From assembly GCF_010501055.1 (NCBI RefSeq), contig NZ_QVMO01000004.1, forward strand, positions 35,913-99,912: DNA of 64,000 bases, read 5' to 3'. This document shows positions 33,407 to 42,583 of the stretch, in pieces. The position numbers were made by a program, and so were the translations under genes. The notes beneath the pieces were generated by a model. That model saw only the letters and a program-made list of their open reading frames with translations. It made no database searches and was not told the DNA's origin. Source of the DNA: Dysgonomonas sp. 521. GTDB taxonomy: Bacteria > Bacteroidota > Bacteroidia > Bacteroidales > Dysgonomonadaceae. Within the stretch, counting starts at the first letter, position 1; each line of letters begins with the position of its first letter.

Positions 33407-33662
33407 TTTATAAGGTCAGTACTAATTATTCTATCTATCATTTCAATTTTATTTTCTTGTAAAAGAAGGGTTTCCATACAAACCGATTTTTTCGATGATA
33501 TCAATACTGATAAGAGTGAGTAACTGTTTAAATTTATATCAAAAAAAATATTATAGTTTTTTTGATATAAATTTAAACAGTTACTTAGTGTGGAACAAAA
33601 ATGAATTTGAGTCATTTGAACCATTTTATATTGATATAACTGAAGATTTGAGTAATTATTAA
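33403..33662 (+). pseudogene. Decayed small lipoprotein gene carrying a family R element
   Basis: One frame reads a convincing lipoprotein signal (RSVLIILSIISILFSCKRR) and continues to the R5 element; it lacks an in-frame ATG but would join the ATG at 33403 if one A were lost. After R5 a short acidic frame (NEFESFEPFYIDITEDL) runs to a stop at 33662, shifted by one base. The combination suggests an old lipoprotein gene with an insertion and frameshifts. No family assignment. Confidence 0.4.
33520..33584. mobile_element. Family R element R5 (65 bp, reduced copy)
   Basis: Ends GTAACTGTTTAAATTTATAT and complement with almost no interior; flanked by TGA (33517-33519) and TTA (33585-33587), both TNA but not identical. 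Confidence 0.75.
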
Positions 33663-33665
33663 ATA

Positions 33666-33940
33666 ATGCGAATCAGGGGTTGATACAGTTCAACTCCTGC
33701 CTGAAAGGCAGAATCTTCATAACCGTATGCAAGCGTAGCATAGCTTACGGGACGAGGAGCAATTACACCCCCCTGCCCGAAGTGGCAGGACGCACAGTAT
33801 GTCCTGTCTTTCAGACAGCCGATATTGCTTATCTTTTTTCCGCAGGTCGATGACCCGCAGTTATGAAGATTTGGCTTTACAAGCCATTTTTACCCATACG
33901 CTTCGCTCCTGTGATTGATAATTCAACTCCTGATTAGCAT
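33666..33940. mobile_element. Family Q element Q3 (275 bp), TSD AAATA
   Basis: Ends ATGCGAATCAGGGGTTGA and, inverted, ATGCTAATCAGGAGTTGA; flanked by AAATA at 33661-33665 and 33941-33945. The interior matches Q2 almost throughout, with an extra piece of repeat T (catacgcttcgctcctgtga) near the right end. Confidence 0.8.
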
Positions 33941-33959
33941 AAATAATAATGTGATATAA

Positions 33960-34000
33960 AAGGAAATCCTGTCTTGACCACAAGACAGGATTTCCTTTTG
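33960..34000. terminator. Terminator after the DUF3836 gene
   Basis: AAAGGAAATCCTGTCTTG pairs with its exact complement around a 4-nt loop; the A/T outer pairs give T-runs. It lies 15 nt beyond the stop of the minus-strand gene at 34015. Confidence 0.85.
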
Positions 34001-34014
34001 TATTTATTCGGACT

Positions 34015-34437
34015 TTATTTCGATGCCATCAACTTGTTTTCTACTTCGAATTCTTCCACGGCCAGCAGTTCCCCGCTTCTGTCATATACATGTATCAGAT
34101 GTTTTGATGTATTGCCCCATGCGTTTGTTTCTTTGTCCCACTTTGTATAAACGATAGTTGCCAGTTTATCGCTGTTATACTCATAGCTGTATTTCTGAGT
34201 ACCTACCCATCCCTGATTTTCAATCCATTGATACAGGGCTCTTTCTTTTATCGTTCCGTCAGAGTCGTAGTTAAAAACACTTTTGCTCAGCGCTTTCGAT
34301 GTTTCGCTATCTACGGTTATATATTCTTTTGTTCTATCGTTACTGTTACTATAAACTTTAGTTTTAGGATTTGATGCATATACACTTGCAACTGACAATA
34401 AAACTACTACTGCTAATGATAATATTCTTGTTTTCAT
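34015..34437 (-). CDS. DUF3836-like secreted protein
   Basis: 140 residues with signal peptide MKTRILSLAVVVLLSVASVYA. The mature part has tandem beta-hairpin-like segments (SVFNYDSDGTIKERALYQWIENQGWVGTQKYSYEYN; KETNAWGNTSKHLIHVYDRSGELLAVEEF) typical of the Bacteroidetes DUF3836 group. Function unknown. It is a single-gene unit with its own terminator. Confidence 0.72.
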   Translation of the reverse strand: MKTRILSLAVVVLLSVASVYASNPKTKVYSNSNDRTKEYITVDSETSKALSKSVFNYDSDGTIKERALYQWIENQGWVGTQKYSYEYNSDKLATIVYTKWDKETNAWGNTSKHLIHVYDRSGELLAVEEFEVENKLMASK

Positions 34438-34635
34438 AATTGTGTTTACTTTAATCGTTTATTAATTTCCTTTTAGTAATCATTGTTTTGTAAGCGCTTC
34501 TGTAAATATGACGTCAGTAATTTCAATTTAGTTACAATAAATTGGTGTTTTTTTTAAATTTAATTTTTAAGTTGCTGTATTTTAATGACTTAGTTTTATT
34601 GTTTTTGTGAAATATAAGTTTTAGAAACAATTTAT

Positions 34636-34733
34636 TGTCGTATTTCTATTATGTAGGGGCTGGGCTTGTCCCTGCCCGTTGACTATCGGGCGACCACAAG
34701 GGTACGCCCCTACAACGGATATAAAATGCGACA
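34636..34733. repeat. P-like repeat core with different termini (P4)
   Basis: Contains gtaggggctgggcttgtccc and ggtacgcccctac, the hairpin core shared with P1 and P2, but the outer ends (TGTCG.. / ..CGACA) differ from the P terminus. It lies in the 34438-34914 spacer, which otherwise holds only P3. Confidence 0.5.
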
Positions 34734-34765
34734 TTAATTATTATTGATTACTTATAAAGCCGAAA

Positions 34766-34834
34766 TAGTACATGACAAAAAATACCGCTACGCGGCAATC
34801 CGACACAACTCTAATATTTTTTGTCATGTACTAT
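34766..34834. mobile_element. Family P element P3 (short copy)
   Basis: Inverted ends ATAGTACATGACAAAAAATA, interior only about 30 nt and unrelated to the P1/P2 core. Flanked by AAAGCCGA on both sides (one further base differs), consistent with the 8-9 bp target duplication of the family. Confidence 0.7.
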
Positions 34835-34914
34835 GAAAGCCGATTATTCTATTTAAATAATTTTTACTACCTTACAGAATAATTGAATATTACAAAGCTG
34901 CATCTTTAAAGATT

Positions 34915-35604
34915 ATGGACAATTTTGAAATAAGAAAGGGATTCAGGAGTGCTGACGATATTGATAAATTAAGGGTCAACCTTGATACATTATCATCGTG
35001 GGATAGTTGTCTTTCTTTTTTGCAGGGAAATAACCTGAAAGGCATAATTGTATATTCAGATAATGAATCGAAGCAATCTATCGACTTTTCTTTTCTGAAG
35101 AAAATGACTTTTCTCGAATACTTCGAATGGCTCGTTCCGCTAAATAAGAACTCGGATATTACAGGGTTATACAGCCTGTCGAATCTGAAAAATTTACGAT
35201 GGATAGTTGATAATCGTTTTAATCTGGATTTCTCTAAACTAACTACTCTCCAAGTCCTGATCACATCTGATTATGTGGGGATGGAAAACTGGGACAGTTT
35301 AACCAATCTGAAAAAACTCTATCTCTCAAAACTGAAAAAGCAGGATTGTACATTTATTTCAGAATTAAAGGAATTGACTGATTTAAAATTGAGTAGAGCA
35401 AATATTACTACCATAAAAGGTTTGGAATCCTGCCATAAGCTTGAGCGCCTCGAATTATTGTATTGCCGGCAGGTAGCGGAACTGGCTTCTGTAATAAAAG
35501 ACTGCCCCGGCATAATCAGTATCTCAATCAGGAAATGTAAGAATATAAGCAAGGATGAAATTGCTAATCTGGAAAAATTGGGAAAGAGCGTATGGTTTGA
35601 ATAA
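34915..35604 (+). CDS. Leucine-rich repeat-like protein
   Basis: 229-residue soluble protein without signal peptide. Five to six degenerate LRR units are visible: LYSLSNLKNLRWIVDN, FSKLTTLQVLITSD, WDSLTNLKKLYLSKL, ISELKELTDLKLSRAN, LESCHKLERLELLYC and a last KDCPGIISISIRKC. Such short cytoplasmic LRR proteins are common orphans in Bacteroidetes; partner and function are unknown. The flanking spacers are rich in repeats and the gene has no operon partner. Its lower GC content relative to neighbours hints at acquired origin, by eye only. Confidence 0.7.
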   Translation: MDNFEIRKGFRSADDIDKLRVNLDTLSSWDSCLSFLQGNNLKGIIVYSDNESKQSIDFSFLKKMTFLEYFEWLVPLNKNSDITGLYSLSNLKNLRWIVDNRFNLDFSKLTTLQVLITSDYVGMENWDSLTNLKKLYLSKLKKQDCTFISELKELTDLKLSRANITTIKGLESCHKLERLELLYCRQVAELASVIKDCPGIISISIRKCKNISKDEIANLEKLGKSVWFE

Positions 35605-35871
35605 TTAGTTGATAACAGATATATCAGAGTATGCAAAACAACTAATGGAATTGAATCTTTTCACAGAAAATTTGTCTTATATAAAAGGTCTTTGAAATAG
35701 TTATTCAGTGCAGATAAAATAGACTCAGGAGGGAAAAGTGACGATAAAATACAATGAAAAAGGTGTCACTTTTGTCACTTTTTTGAATAGATGGTTAATA
35801 ATAGACACTTGAAAGTGTTGAGCGACTGGTCTGAATGGTGTCTCACCGTTGACTGATTGCTGAAAATAGTG
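35605..35871. other. Spacer with repeated GTGTCACTTTT motifs
   Basis: Holds gtgtcacttttgtcactttttt (near 35764) and gtgtcactttttcag (near 35866, running into the pssA stop). A reverse-complement form of the first motif occurs at about 25328-25350 in the leader of the ABC binding-protein gene. No gene recognised. Confidence 0.4.
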
Positions 35872-36582
35872 TCACTTTTTCAGTATGCCTGTTTGCTGTA
35901 AAATAGAGAGGGTGATGTAGAGCAGTATTCCTCCGGCAATACCAAGTATGCCGATCCATGCTACCAATGCTATCATAGCCACAGCCAGAAAGTAACGGTG
36001 CTCATTGCCTTTCAGTTTCAGGCTCTTTATCTTGAGGGAGAACATCGGTATTTCCGATACCATCAGCAAAGAGAATACAACAATGGCGGCCATTATGGTG
36101 TACATCAGGGTGGGAGTTATTACTGGCACATTATGTGTAAGCCCGTAGCAGAAACTTACCCAGAACAGGGCATTTGCAGGTGTGTTTAGCCCTATGAATG
36201 ATTCGCTCTGGCGTTCGTCTATATTAAACTTTGCGAGGCGTAGTGCCGAAAATACAGCCAGCAGGAATGCCATGTAAGGCAGATAATCTACAATAATCTG
36301 GTTTTCGGAAATACGAGTCATATTATCTGATAAGAACCGGAATACGGCAACACTGGGAGCCAGCCCGAAACTAATGTCGTCAGACAACGAGTCCAATTCT
36401 TTTCCCATCGGGGAATATGCTTTCAGCGCGCGTGCCGCGAAGCCATCGGAGAAGTCGAAAAAAGCAGCTACAATAACCCAGACAACAACCCAGAAAAACT
36501 CGCCCTGAAAAGCCATAACAGTAGCTATACAGCCTGAGAGTAGGCTACAGCAGGTAAGTATATTCGGAATATGTTTTTTCAT
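35872..36582 (-). CDS. pssA: CDP-diacylglycerol-serine O-phosphatidyltransferase
   Basis: Inner-membrane enzyme making phosphatidylserine from CDP-diacylglycerol and serine. 236 residues with about seven hydrophobic segments and the CDP-alcohol phosphotransferase signature DFSDGFAARALKAYSPMGKE followed by LDSLSD (the two Asp-containing halves of the active site). It follows psd by 4 nt; together they give phosphatidylethanolamine. Confidence 0.95.
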   Translation of the reverse strand: MKKHIPNILTCCSLLSGCIATVMAFQGEFFWVVVWVIVAAFFDFSDGFAARALKAYSPMGKELDSLSDDISFGLAPSVAVFRFLSDNMTRISENQIIVDYLPYMAFLLAVFSALRLAKFNIDERQSESFIGLNTPANALFWVSFCYGLTHNVPVITPTLMYTIMAAIVVFSLLMVSEIPMFSLKIKSLKLKGNEHRYFLAVAMIALVAWIGILGIAGGILLYITLSILQQTGILKK

Positions 36583-36586
36583 ATCG

Positions 36587-37252
36587 TTAAGACTGAAATT
36601 TGGCGATAACAGTTTGGTTCCCTGTTACCTTCTGATCCATTTCTACAAGGATTTCCGTGCCTAACGGTAAGTACACATCAACGCGCGAACCTAGTTTAAT
36701 GAATCCGAGATGCTCATCTATACTGGCTGTTTCGCCTACCTGAGCATAAGTTACAATGCGGCGAGCCATCGCCCCTGCCACTTGCCTTAATAAGATCTGG
36801 TGCTTACCGTCCTCTGTTTCCATCACTACGGTAGAGCGTTCGTTCTCTGTACTCGATTTAGGCAGATAGGCAGCCATAAAGCGTCCATCGTGGTGCTTCG
36901 ACATCAATACTTTACCATTTATAGGGTACCAGTTTGCATGGACATTGAATGGCGACATAAAAATAGAAACTACGATGCGCTTATCTTTAAAATATTCAGC
37001 CTCGTATACTTCTTCTATAGCCACAATCTTGCCATCGGCGGATGCCACTATAACACCGTCGCTATCCCCTTTGAATTGCCGGTATGGACTTCTGTAGAAG
37101 TTCAGGACAATGCCAAAGAAAACAAGCGAAACCCCGCCTACAAGATAAGATAAGAAAGTATGACGGAAGAAATACCAAAGTATCCCGTTTAGTATAACCA
37201 GAATTATGAAATATGTCGTTAAAACGCCTCGTCCTTCGTGGTGAACTTTCAT
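36587..37252 (-). CDS. psd: Phosphatidylserine decarboxylase (short, type II-like)
   Basis: Pyruvoyl enzyme converting phosphatidylserine to phosphatidylethanolamine at the membrane. 221 residues: two N-terminal hydrophobic helices, then the catalytic domain with SIFMSPFNVHANWYPI and the self-cleavage site in IKLGSRVDVYLP, whose Ser becomes the pyruvoyl group. The LGSR form (rather than LGST) is usual for this shorter class. First gene of the psd-pssA operon. Confidence 0.95.
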   Translation of the reverse strand: MKVHHEGRGVLTTYFIILVILNGILWYFFRHTFLSYLVGGVSLVFFGIVLNFYRSPYRQFKGDSDGVIVASADGKIVAIEEVYEAEYFKDKRIVVSIFMSPFNVHANWYPINGKVLMSKHHDGRFMAAYLPKSSTENERSTVVMETEDGKHQILLRQVAGAMARRIVTYAQVGETASIDEHLGFIKLGSRVDVYLPLGTEILVEMDQKVTGNQTVIAKFQS

Positions 37253-37330
37253 TCTTTTATTTATAAAACATACTTAATGTAAGGTGCAAAAGTATCTTTA
37301 TTTGATGATATATACAAATTTGGAATCTAA

Positions 37331-37512
37331 GAAACTGTTTAAATTTTATCTAAAATAATGTAATGGACTTTTTTGATGACTTCAGATTGGCCCTTTTGAA
37401 CATCTTTTTCACTTTCTTTTCCCGATTAAGCCCGCTGAATCAGCAAATAAAAAGCAAAAAATCTATCTCAAAATAACTCAAAGCAATACATCAATAAAAT
37501 TTAAACAGCTTC
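37331..37512. mobile_element. Family R element R6 (182 bp)
   Basis: Ends GAAACTGTTTAAATTTTAT and, inverted, GAAGCTGTTTAAATTTTAT; flanked by TAA (37328-37330) and TTA (37513-37515). The interior is related to R3 (attaagcccgctgaatcagc). It fills the spacer between prs and psd. Confidence 0.8.
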
Positions 37513-37597
37513 TTAAACAGGTTCTGAATTTTGGTCAAAAGAAAGGAGAGATGCCGTTTCACCTCTCCTTGCTGTATATTATTTATAGATGTCCGTT

Positions 37598-38536
37598 CTA
37601 TAGTATATATAGCGTGCTGATAGATTCATTGCTAAGTACCCTGCGGATAGCATTAGCAAATACATCGGCAACAGAGAGAATGGCTACCTTTTCGCATTTT
37701 TTCGAATATGGTATACTATCTGTAAATACCATTTCGGTAAGCCCGGACTGTGTAACCCTGTCGGACGCCGGATCAGACATCACGGCATGGCTGGCTATCG
37801 CACGCACAGATTTGGCGCCGCTAGCCATCATCAGGTCTGCAGCCTTTGTTATAGTGCCCGCAGTATCCACAATGTCGTCCACTAGCAGAACGTCCATTCC
37901 GGTAACGTCTCCGATAATCTGCATTTCAGATATTTCGTTTGCTTTCTTACGGAGTTTGTAGCAAATAACCATCGGCAGGCCGAAATACTTGGCATACGAG
38001 CTGGCGCGCTTGGTACCTCCGACATCCGGCGTGGCAATTACCAGATTGTCAGTATCTAAAGTCTTGATGTAATCTACAAATATAGCGGATGCGTACAAGT
38101 GGTCTACAGGAACATTGAAGAAGCCTTGTATCTGGTCGGCGTGAAGGTCCATCGTGATCAGACGGTTGATGCCTGCCGCGCTAAGCATATCAGCAATGAG
38201 TTTTGCCCCTATAGAAACACGGGGCTTGTCTTTACGGTCCTGACGTGCCCATCCGAAGTACGGTATTACCGCGATGATTGATGTTGCAGACGCCCTTTTG
38301 GCGGCGTCGATCATCAACAAAAGCTCCATCAGATTGTCAGAAGAGGGATATGTGGATTGTACCAGAAAAACCTGACATCCCCTGATAGATTCTTCGTATG
38401 AAACAGAAAACTCCCCATCGGCAAAACGCTCAATTTTCATTTTACCTAAAGGACACCCCAGGCTTGTACATATTTTTTCAGCTAAATAACGAGAATTGGT
38501 TCCCGAGAAAATTTTGAAAGGCAGATTATTGTCCAT
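37598..38536 (-). CDS. prs: Ribose-phosphate pyrophosphokinase
   Basis: Makes PRPP from ribose 5-phosphate and ATP for nucleotide, His and Trp synthesis. The 312-residue protein shows FADGEFSVSYEESIRG, the catalytic flexible loop region YFGWARQDRKDKPRVSIGAK, MDLHADQIQGFF and the PRPP loop VDDIVDTAGT. Monocistronic. The 38537-38700 spacer upstream contains a TATTTTTG-like -7 motif near 38630 on the minus strand. Confidence 0.96.
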   Translation of the reverse strand: MDNNLPFKIFSGTNSRYLAEKICTSLGCPLGKMKIERFADGEFSVSYEESIRGCQVFLVQSTYPSSDNLMELLLMIDAAKRASATSIIAVIPYFGWARQDRKDKPRVSIGAKLIADMLSAAGINRLITMDLHADQIQGFFNVPVDHLYASAIFVDYIKTLDTDNLVIATPDVGGTKRASSYAKYFGLPMVICYKLRKKANEISEMQIIGDVTGMDVLLVDDIVDTAGTITKAADLMMASGAKSVRAIASHAVMSDPASDRVTQSGLTEMVFTDSIPYSKKCEKVAILSVADVFANAIRRVLSNESISTLYIL

Positions 38537-38700
38537 CTCTTCTTTTAATCTTTAAGGAATATTTTAATAAATAATAGAAATCATCTAATGCAACCCTTTT
38601 CAGTCTTAACTAATTGTTGCTATTATATATACAAAAATAATAATCAGGCCGGCGACCTTAGTGTTTTATTGAGACTGTAAAATTAGGAAAAACAAGACAA

Positions 38701-40392
38701 TTAGCTCATAGAAAATTTAATTATTTTTCCAGAATATTCATCTATGTTAATAAACAGGGCTTTGTCCCACTGCGAGCTTAATACAAAATTCTTTTTTGAG
38801 AATAGCTCCTTGGCTTTTTTTATCCGCTGGGGTTCTATGCCCATAAATTCAAAAGCATGGGAAGGTATCCTTACGGCGACATCTACAGGCTTGGAGTCGA
38901 AGTTGACGACAATAATCAGGAATTCATTTTTGGCCGAGCGGATAAAAGCATACTGCTTTGCAGGGTCAAGTTCCGGATTATCATAATTTACGTACATCAG
39001 GTCGAAGAACTTTCCTTCGCTGATAGATTTTTCTTCTTTGGCTATCTGTATAAGCTGGGTATAGAATTTGTGGAGCTTTAGCTGATCTTCGGTCAGTTCT
39101 TTGCTGCCAAACGCGCCGTTGTTTCTCCATTTCCTGACAGAATCTACCGACCAGTAATCGAAAATCGAAGTGCGGCCGTCTACTCCGCTAAAGCCTTCTT
39201 TATCCATCCCCCGTTCGCCTAATTCCTGTCCGAAGTAGATCATGACGGGGTTGACGTTCATTGTCGCTGCCACTATCATTCCGGGAACAGCCTTAAACGC
39301 GTCTCCGGCAAAGAAATCGGAAGCAATACGCTGTTCGTCATGATTTTCCAGGAAGTTGAGCATTTTTGATTGCAATCCATCGATATGTTGCCAGCAGAAT
39401 GTAATGTCGGAAGAAGGCTGATGGTGATTGATTACATTGCGCAGGGTGTCATATAAGCCTACTTTATCGTATAGGTAGTCAAATAAGCCCCAGTCTACAT
39501 ATTTGTGGTACAACTCGGGGTTGTACACCTCGGCAATGAATATAAAGGATTTGTTTTTTACTTTTACCTTCGGAATTACCCAGTTCCAGAACTCCACAGG
39601 AACCATTTCTGCCATATCGCACCTAAAGCCGTCCACTCCTTTGGTCGTCCAATACAAGAGGATGTCTTTCATTTTGAACCATGTGTCGGGAGTAGGGGTG
39701 AAGCAGTTGGCTTTGCCATCCGCATAATTGACGCCATAGTTTAACTTAACCGTTTCGTACCAGTCCGTTACGGACGGTTTGTTGCTGAAGCAGTCGTTAC
39801 CGGTGGCTTTTGCCGGATATTCTATATAAGCGTTTTCCCCTTCCTGCACAGGGAATTGTAGTTCCAGTTTTTGATTTGGCAGATAATAGAAATTATTGTC
39901 GGGGTCAAAGCCTAAGGAGGTATTGTCCTTTACGCCGAAGTCTTCCGCCTTTCTGGGCTTCGCATCGGAATGGTATTGACGTGCCACATGGTTTGGTACG
40001 AAGTCGATAATCACTTTCATCCCGTTCTTGTGAGTACGCTCTATGAGTGCTTCAAACTCCTGCATCCGGTTTTCCACCACATCGGCAAGATCGGGGGATA
40101 CATCATAATAATCGCGGATGGCGTAGGGCGATCCGGCATTGCCTTTCACTACGTCAGGCTGGTCTTTTTGTATTCCGTGAGCAGTATAATCCGTTTTGGA
40201 CGCATGTTCCAGAACCCCGGTAAACCATATATGTGTGAAACCCATTTTTTTGATTTCTTTCAGGGCCTTATTGTCGAAAGATGAAAATTTGCCGACACCG
40301 TTTTCTTCTATTGTGCCATTTTCTTTGTTCAGGTTTTTGTCGTTACCGAATAGTCTGGGAAGTACCTGATAAATAAATAGTTTCTCTATCAT
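38701..40392 (-). CDS. Alpha-amylase family protein (GH13)
   Basis: 563-residue enzyme of the TIM-barrel amylase family without a signal peptide, so probably cytoplasmic. Conserved regions: DFVPNH (region I), GFRCDMAEMVPVEFW with the nucleophile Asp (region II), FIAEVYNPELY with the acid Glu (region III) and NFLENHDEQR with the third carboxylate (region IV). A C-terminal beta domain starts at about 470. Likely acts on intracellular alpha-glucans or maltodextrins. It is 36 nt downstream of the patatin gene on the same strand. Confidence 0.9.
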   Translation of the reverse strand: MIEKLFIYQVLPRLFGNDKNLNKENGTIEENGVGKFSSFDNKALKEIKKMGFTHIWFTGVLEHASKTDYTAHGIQKDQPDVVKGNAGSPYAIRDYYDVSPDLADVVENRMQEFEALIERTHKNGMKVIIDFVPNHVARQYHSDAKPRKAEDFGVKDNTSLGFDPDNNFYYLPNQKLELQFPVQEGENAYIEYPAKATGNDCFSNKPSVTDWYETVKLNYGVNYADGKANCFTPTPDTWFKMKDILLYWTTKGVDGFRCDMAEMVPVEFWNWVIPKVKVKNKSFIFIAEVYNPELYHKYVDWGLFDYLYDKVGLYDTLRNVINHHQPSSDITFCWQHIDGLQSKMLNFLENHDEQRIASDFFAGDAFKAVPGMIVAATMNVNPVMIYFGQELGERGMDKEGFSGVDGRTSIFDYWSVDSVRKWRNNGAFGSKELTEDQLKLHKFYTQLIQIAKEEKSISEGKFFDLMYVNYDNPELDPAKQYAFIRSAKNEFLIIVVNFDSKPVDVAVRIPSHAFEFMGIEPQRIKKAKELFSKKNFVLSSQWDKALFINIDEYSGKIIKFSMS

Positions 40393-40428
40393 CTTGTGTG
40401 TTGATTTATCTATTGTTTTGTGTTGTTC

Positions 40429-41232
40429 TTATGAAAATATGTCTGGGAAGTCTTTCTTTAAGATATCTTTTCTCTCATCAAAGAAACTTATCGTAAGATC
40501 ATAACCTGCCTGATATATTTCATCTACATGCTCAAGGTCGAACATTGAATATTTAGACAGGGATGTAGATTCTATCAGGTAGTCGCACAGGTTCCTGTCC
40601 AGCAGCGTATTTGATCCCGACATGTAATGGAACGACCTTTCTGCAATATATTTGATGGAGCTTCTGAAATCCGCCTTCGTTATAGGGCTGACATTTACTC
40701 CTATGATTTTGATGCATTCGCGCCGGATTGTAGAGACGGGAAAGTTTTTGAATAAACCGCCGTCAACATAATAATGCTGATTGATTTCTACCGGCCTGAA
40801 TATGATTGGAACCGAACAGGAGGCTATAACCGCGGGGATTAGCGTTCCGGAAGAAAATACTTTGCTTTCTCCGTGCTCAATGTCTGTAGCTATTGCGTGT
40901 AACGGAATTTTGAGCTCTTCGAAGGTTCTGGCTTTAAGATGTTTTTTCAGGAATGAACGGAATCCGTCGCTTTTGAAGAAGCCTCCGTGGGGAATGGCAA
41001 ATTCAGCGAATTCCCTGAATACTTTCTTTTTGAAGAAGGATAATATTTCCTCGGGTGTATGCCCGTCAGCATAGAGTACTCCGGCAAATGCTCCGGCACT
41101 GGTACCCGCTATGACTTCCGGATAGAGTCCTCTCTCGTTTAGCGCCTGCAATACTCCCAGATGGGCGAAACCCTTTGCGCCGCCACCACTTAGGGCTAGT
41201 CCGAGTTTGTACTGGTTCTTAGTTGTTTCCAT
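40429..41232 (-). CDS. Patatin-like phospholipase family protein
   Basis: 267-residue lipid acyl hydrolase-like protein. Oxyanion-hole glycine run ALSGGGAKGFAHLGVL at about 13-28, nucleophile Ser in GTSAGA at about 43-48, and catalytic Asp in YVDGGLFKNFP. Resembles the RssA/YchK bacterial branch. Substrate and role are unknown. Same strand as the amylase gene, 36 nt apart. Confidence 0.92.
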   Translation of the reverse strand: METTKNQYKLGLALSGGGAKGFAHLGVLQALNERGLYPEVIAGTSAGAFAGVLYADGHTPEEILSFFKKKVFREFAEFAIPHGGFFKSDGFRSFLKKHLKARTFEELKIPLHAIATDIEHGESKVFSSGTLIPAVIASCSVPIIFRPVEINQHYYVDGGLFKNFPVSTIRRECIKIIGVNVSPITKADFRSSIKYIAERSFHYMSGSNTLLDRNLCDYLIESTSLSKYSMFDLEHVDEIYQAGYDLTISFFDERKDILKKDFPDIFS

Positions 41233-41442
41233 TCAATCGTTAAGCATACCTATATACTCTGCAAAGGTAATGATAAATACTGTTAGAGAGATATTTAAAA
41301 ATAAAATAATCGACGGAGCAATGAAGGCAAGTACCCCGATATATATAGTATGCTATGGCACAGAGACATCTTTTACCGTAAAAATGATTTGTAGTAAGCA
41401 ATCGTATGCTAAAATGAACTACTTTTGTCGTTCACTCTGTTA

Positions 41443-41624
41443 GAAACTGTTTAAATTTTATACGAATTTTTTATTATGTCTTTTTCTTCGTTCATTTTTA
41501 GTCTGTTTTAGTCTGTTTTTTTCTTTCTCTCAACTCAAATAGCCCGCTATTATCGTTTCGAGGAAGAAAAAATCATCTCTAAAACAGCTCTAAAAATTTG
41601 AACGAATAAAATTTATACAGTTAC
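41443..41624. mobile_element. Family R element R7 (182 bp), TSD TTA
   Basis: Ends GAAACTGTTTAAATTTTAT and, inverted, GTAACTGTATAAATTTTAT; flanked on both sides by TTA (41440-41442 and 41625-41627). Same length as R2 and nearly identical inside (cattttagtctgttttagtc, ctcaactcaaatagcccgct). It fills most of the spacer upstream of the glycosyltransferase-like gene; the rest of 41233-41442 shows nothing recognisable. Confidence 0.87.
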
Positions 41625-41650
41625 TTAGAATGCAGAAATCTTAATGAAAT

Positions 41651-42496
41651 ATGACTAAATATAAGCATTTTGTAATCACGTTATTCAACCTGCGCCTAAG
41701 CTGGACTACCGACAAAAAGAATAACCGTACAGGTACTGACCGGTGGTTGGCAGAACGATTTGACCTGTTCGATAAATATTGTTTTCCTTCAGTTAGTACC
41801 CAGACTAACAAAAACTTTGTGTGGTTGTGCCTTTTTGATATAGATACCCCGCTTGCATATAAAGAGAGGATAAAAGAATACGAAGCCAAATGCCCGCAGA
41901 TGGCAGTATGTTATTTCCGGCCGGAGGATATGGAAGGGGATTGGGTCGATCATTTCAAAGACATAATAAAAGGCTATATGTCAGCAGATGATGCATATCT
42001 GATCATTACCAATGCCGATAATGATGATATGATCCATCAGAACATGGTAGAGCGTATACAGTCCGAATTTGAGAAAAACCATAAAGAGGGGGTATACAGT
42101 ATGCTATACGGTTATCAGTATTTTCCCGACAACGGATTATTGCTGAAAATGCGGTACCCCCATAACCATTTTTTAAGCTTGGTTGAGAGATACAATCCGG
42201 ATTTTAAAACATTGAAGAGTGAGGCGCATGGGCGTATACGGCGCTATTATGATAATGTGGATATAGAGGACGAACCCTATTGGGTCGAATTTGTGCATAG
42301 CCGGAATGTGAACAATAGCCTTCGCATAACATCACGCATCAAGTACTACCCTGTATTCAGGACTGTTTCTTTTAATAACTTCGGGCTTGATCAGACTTTG
42401 ACCAAAGGCGCTAATATAAAAAATACCCTTACTGTCCTGCCGTGGCTTTTTATCAAAACCGCCTTTCATAAAATAAAGAAGAAGGCGGCAAAGTGA
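41651..42496 (+). CDS. Putative rhamnosyltransferase-like glycosyltransferase
   Basis: 281-residue cytoplasmic protein similar to the Rhamno_transf family: HFVITLFNLRLSW at the start, a W-L-x-x-R-F-x-L-F segment (RWLAERFDLFDKYCFPS), FVWLCLFDIDTP and the acidic motif TNADNDDMIHQNMVERI that resembles a DxD nucleotide-sugar site. It probably transfers a sugar in surface polysaccharide synthesis, but no polysaccharide locus is adjacent. The C-terminal KKIKKKAAK is basic and may touch the membrane. Confidence 0.75.
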   Translation: MTKYKHFVITLFNLRLSWTTDKKNNRTGTDRWLAERFDLFDKYCFPSVSTQTNKNFVWLCLFDIDTPLAYKERIKEYEAKCPQMAVCYFRPEDMEGDWVDHFKDIIKGYMSADDAYLIITNADNDDMIHQNMVERIQSEFEKNHKEGVYSMLYGYQYFPDNGLLLKMRYPHNHFLSLVERYNPDFKTLKSEAHGRIRRYYDNVDIEDEPYWVEFVHSRNVNNSLRITSRIKYYPVFRTVSFNNFGLDQTLTKGANIKNTLTVLPWLFIKTAFHKIKKKAAK

Positions 42497-42518
42497 TATT
42501 GGATAAGTAGTTAAATAC

Positions 42519-42557
42519 GAAAAAAGAAGTTGCCTTTGGTGAGACAACTTCTTTTTT
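42519..42557. terminator. Bidirectional terminator between the glycosyltransferase gene and rng
   Basis: AAAAAAGAAGTTG and CAACTTCTTTTTT flank a 12-nt loop; the A/T outer pairs supply T-runs in both directions. It lies 23 nt past the plus-strand gene and 27 nt past the rng stop. Confidence 0.85.
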
Positions 42558-42583
42558 ATACCCCGATGATAATATAATCGTGT

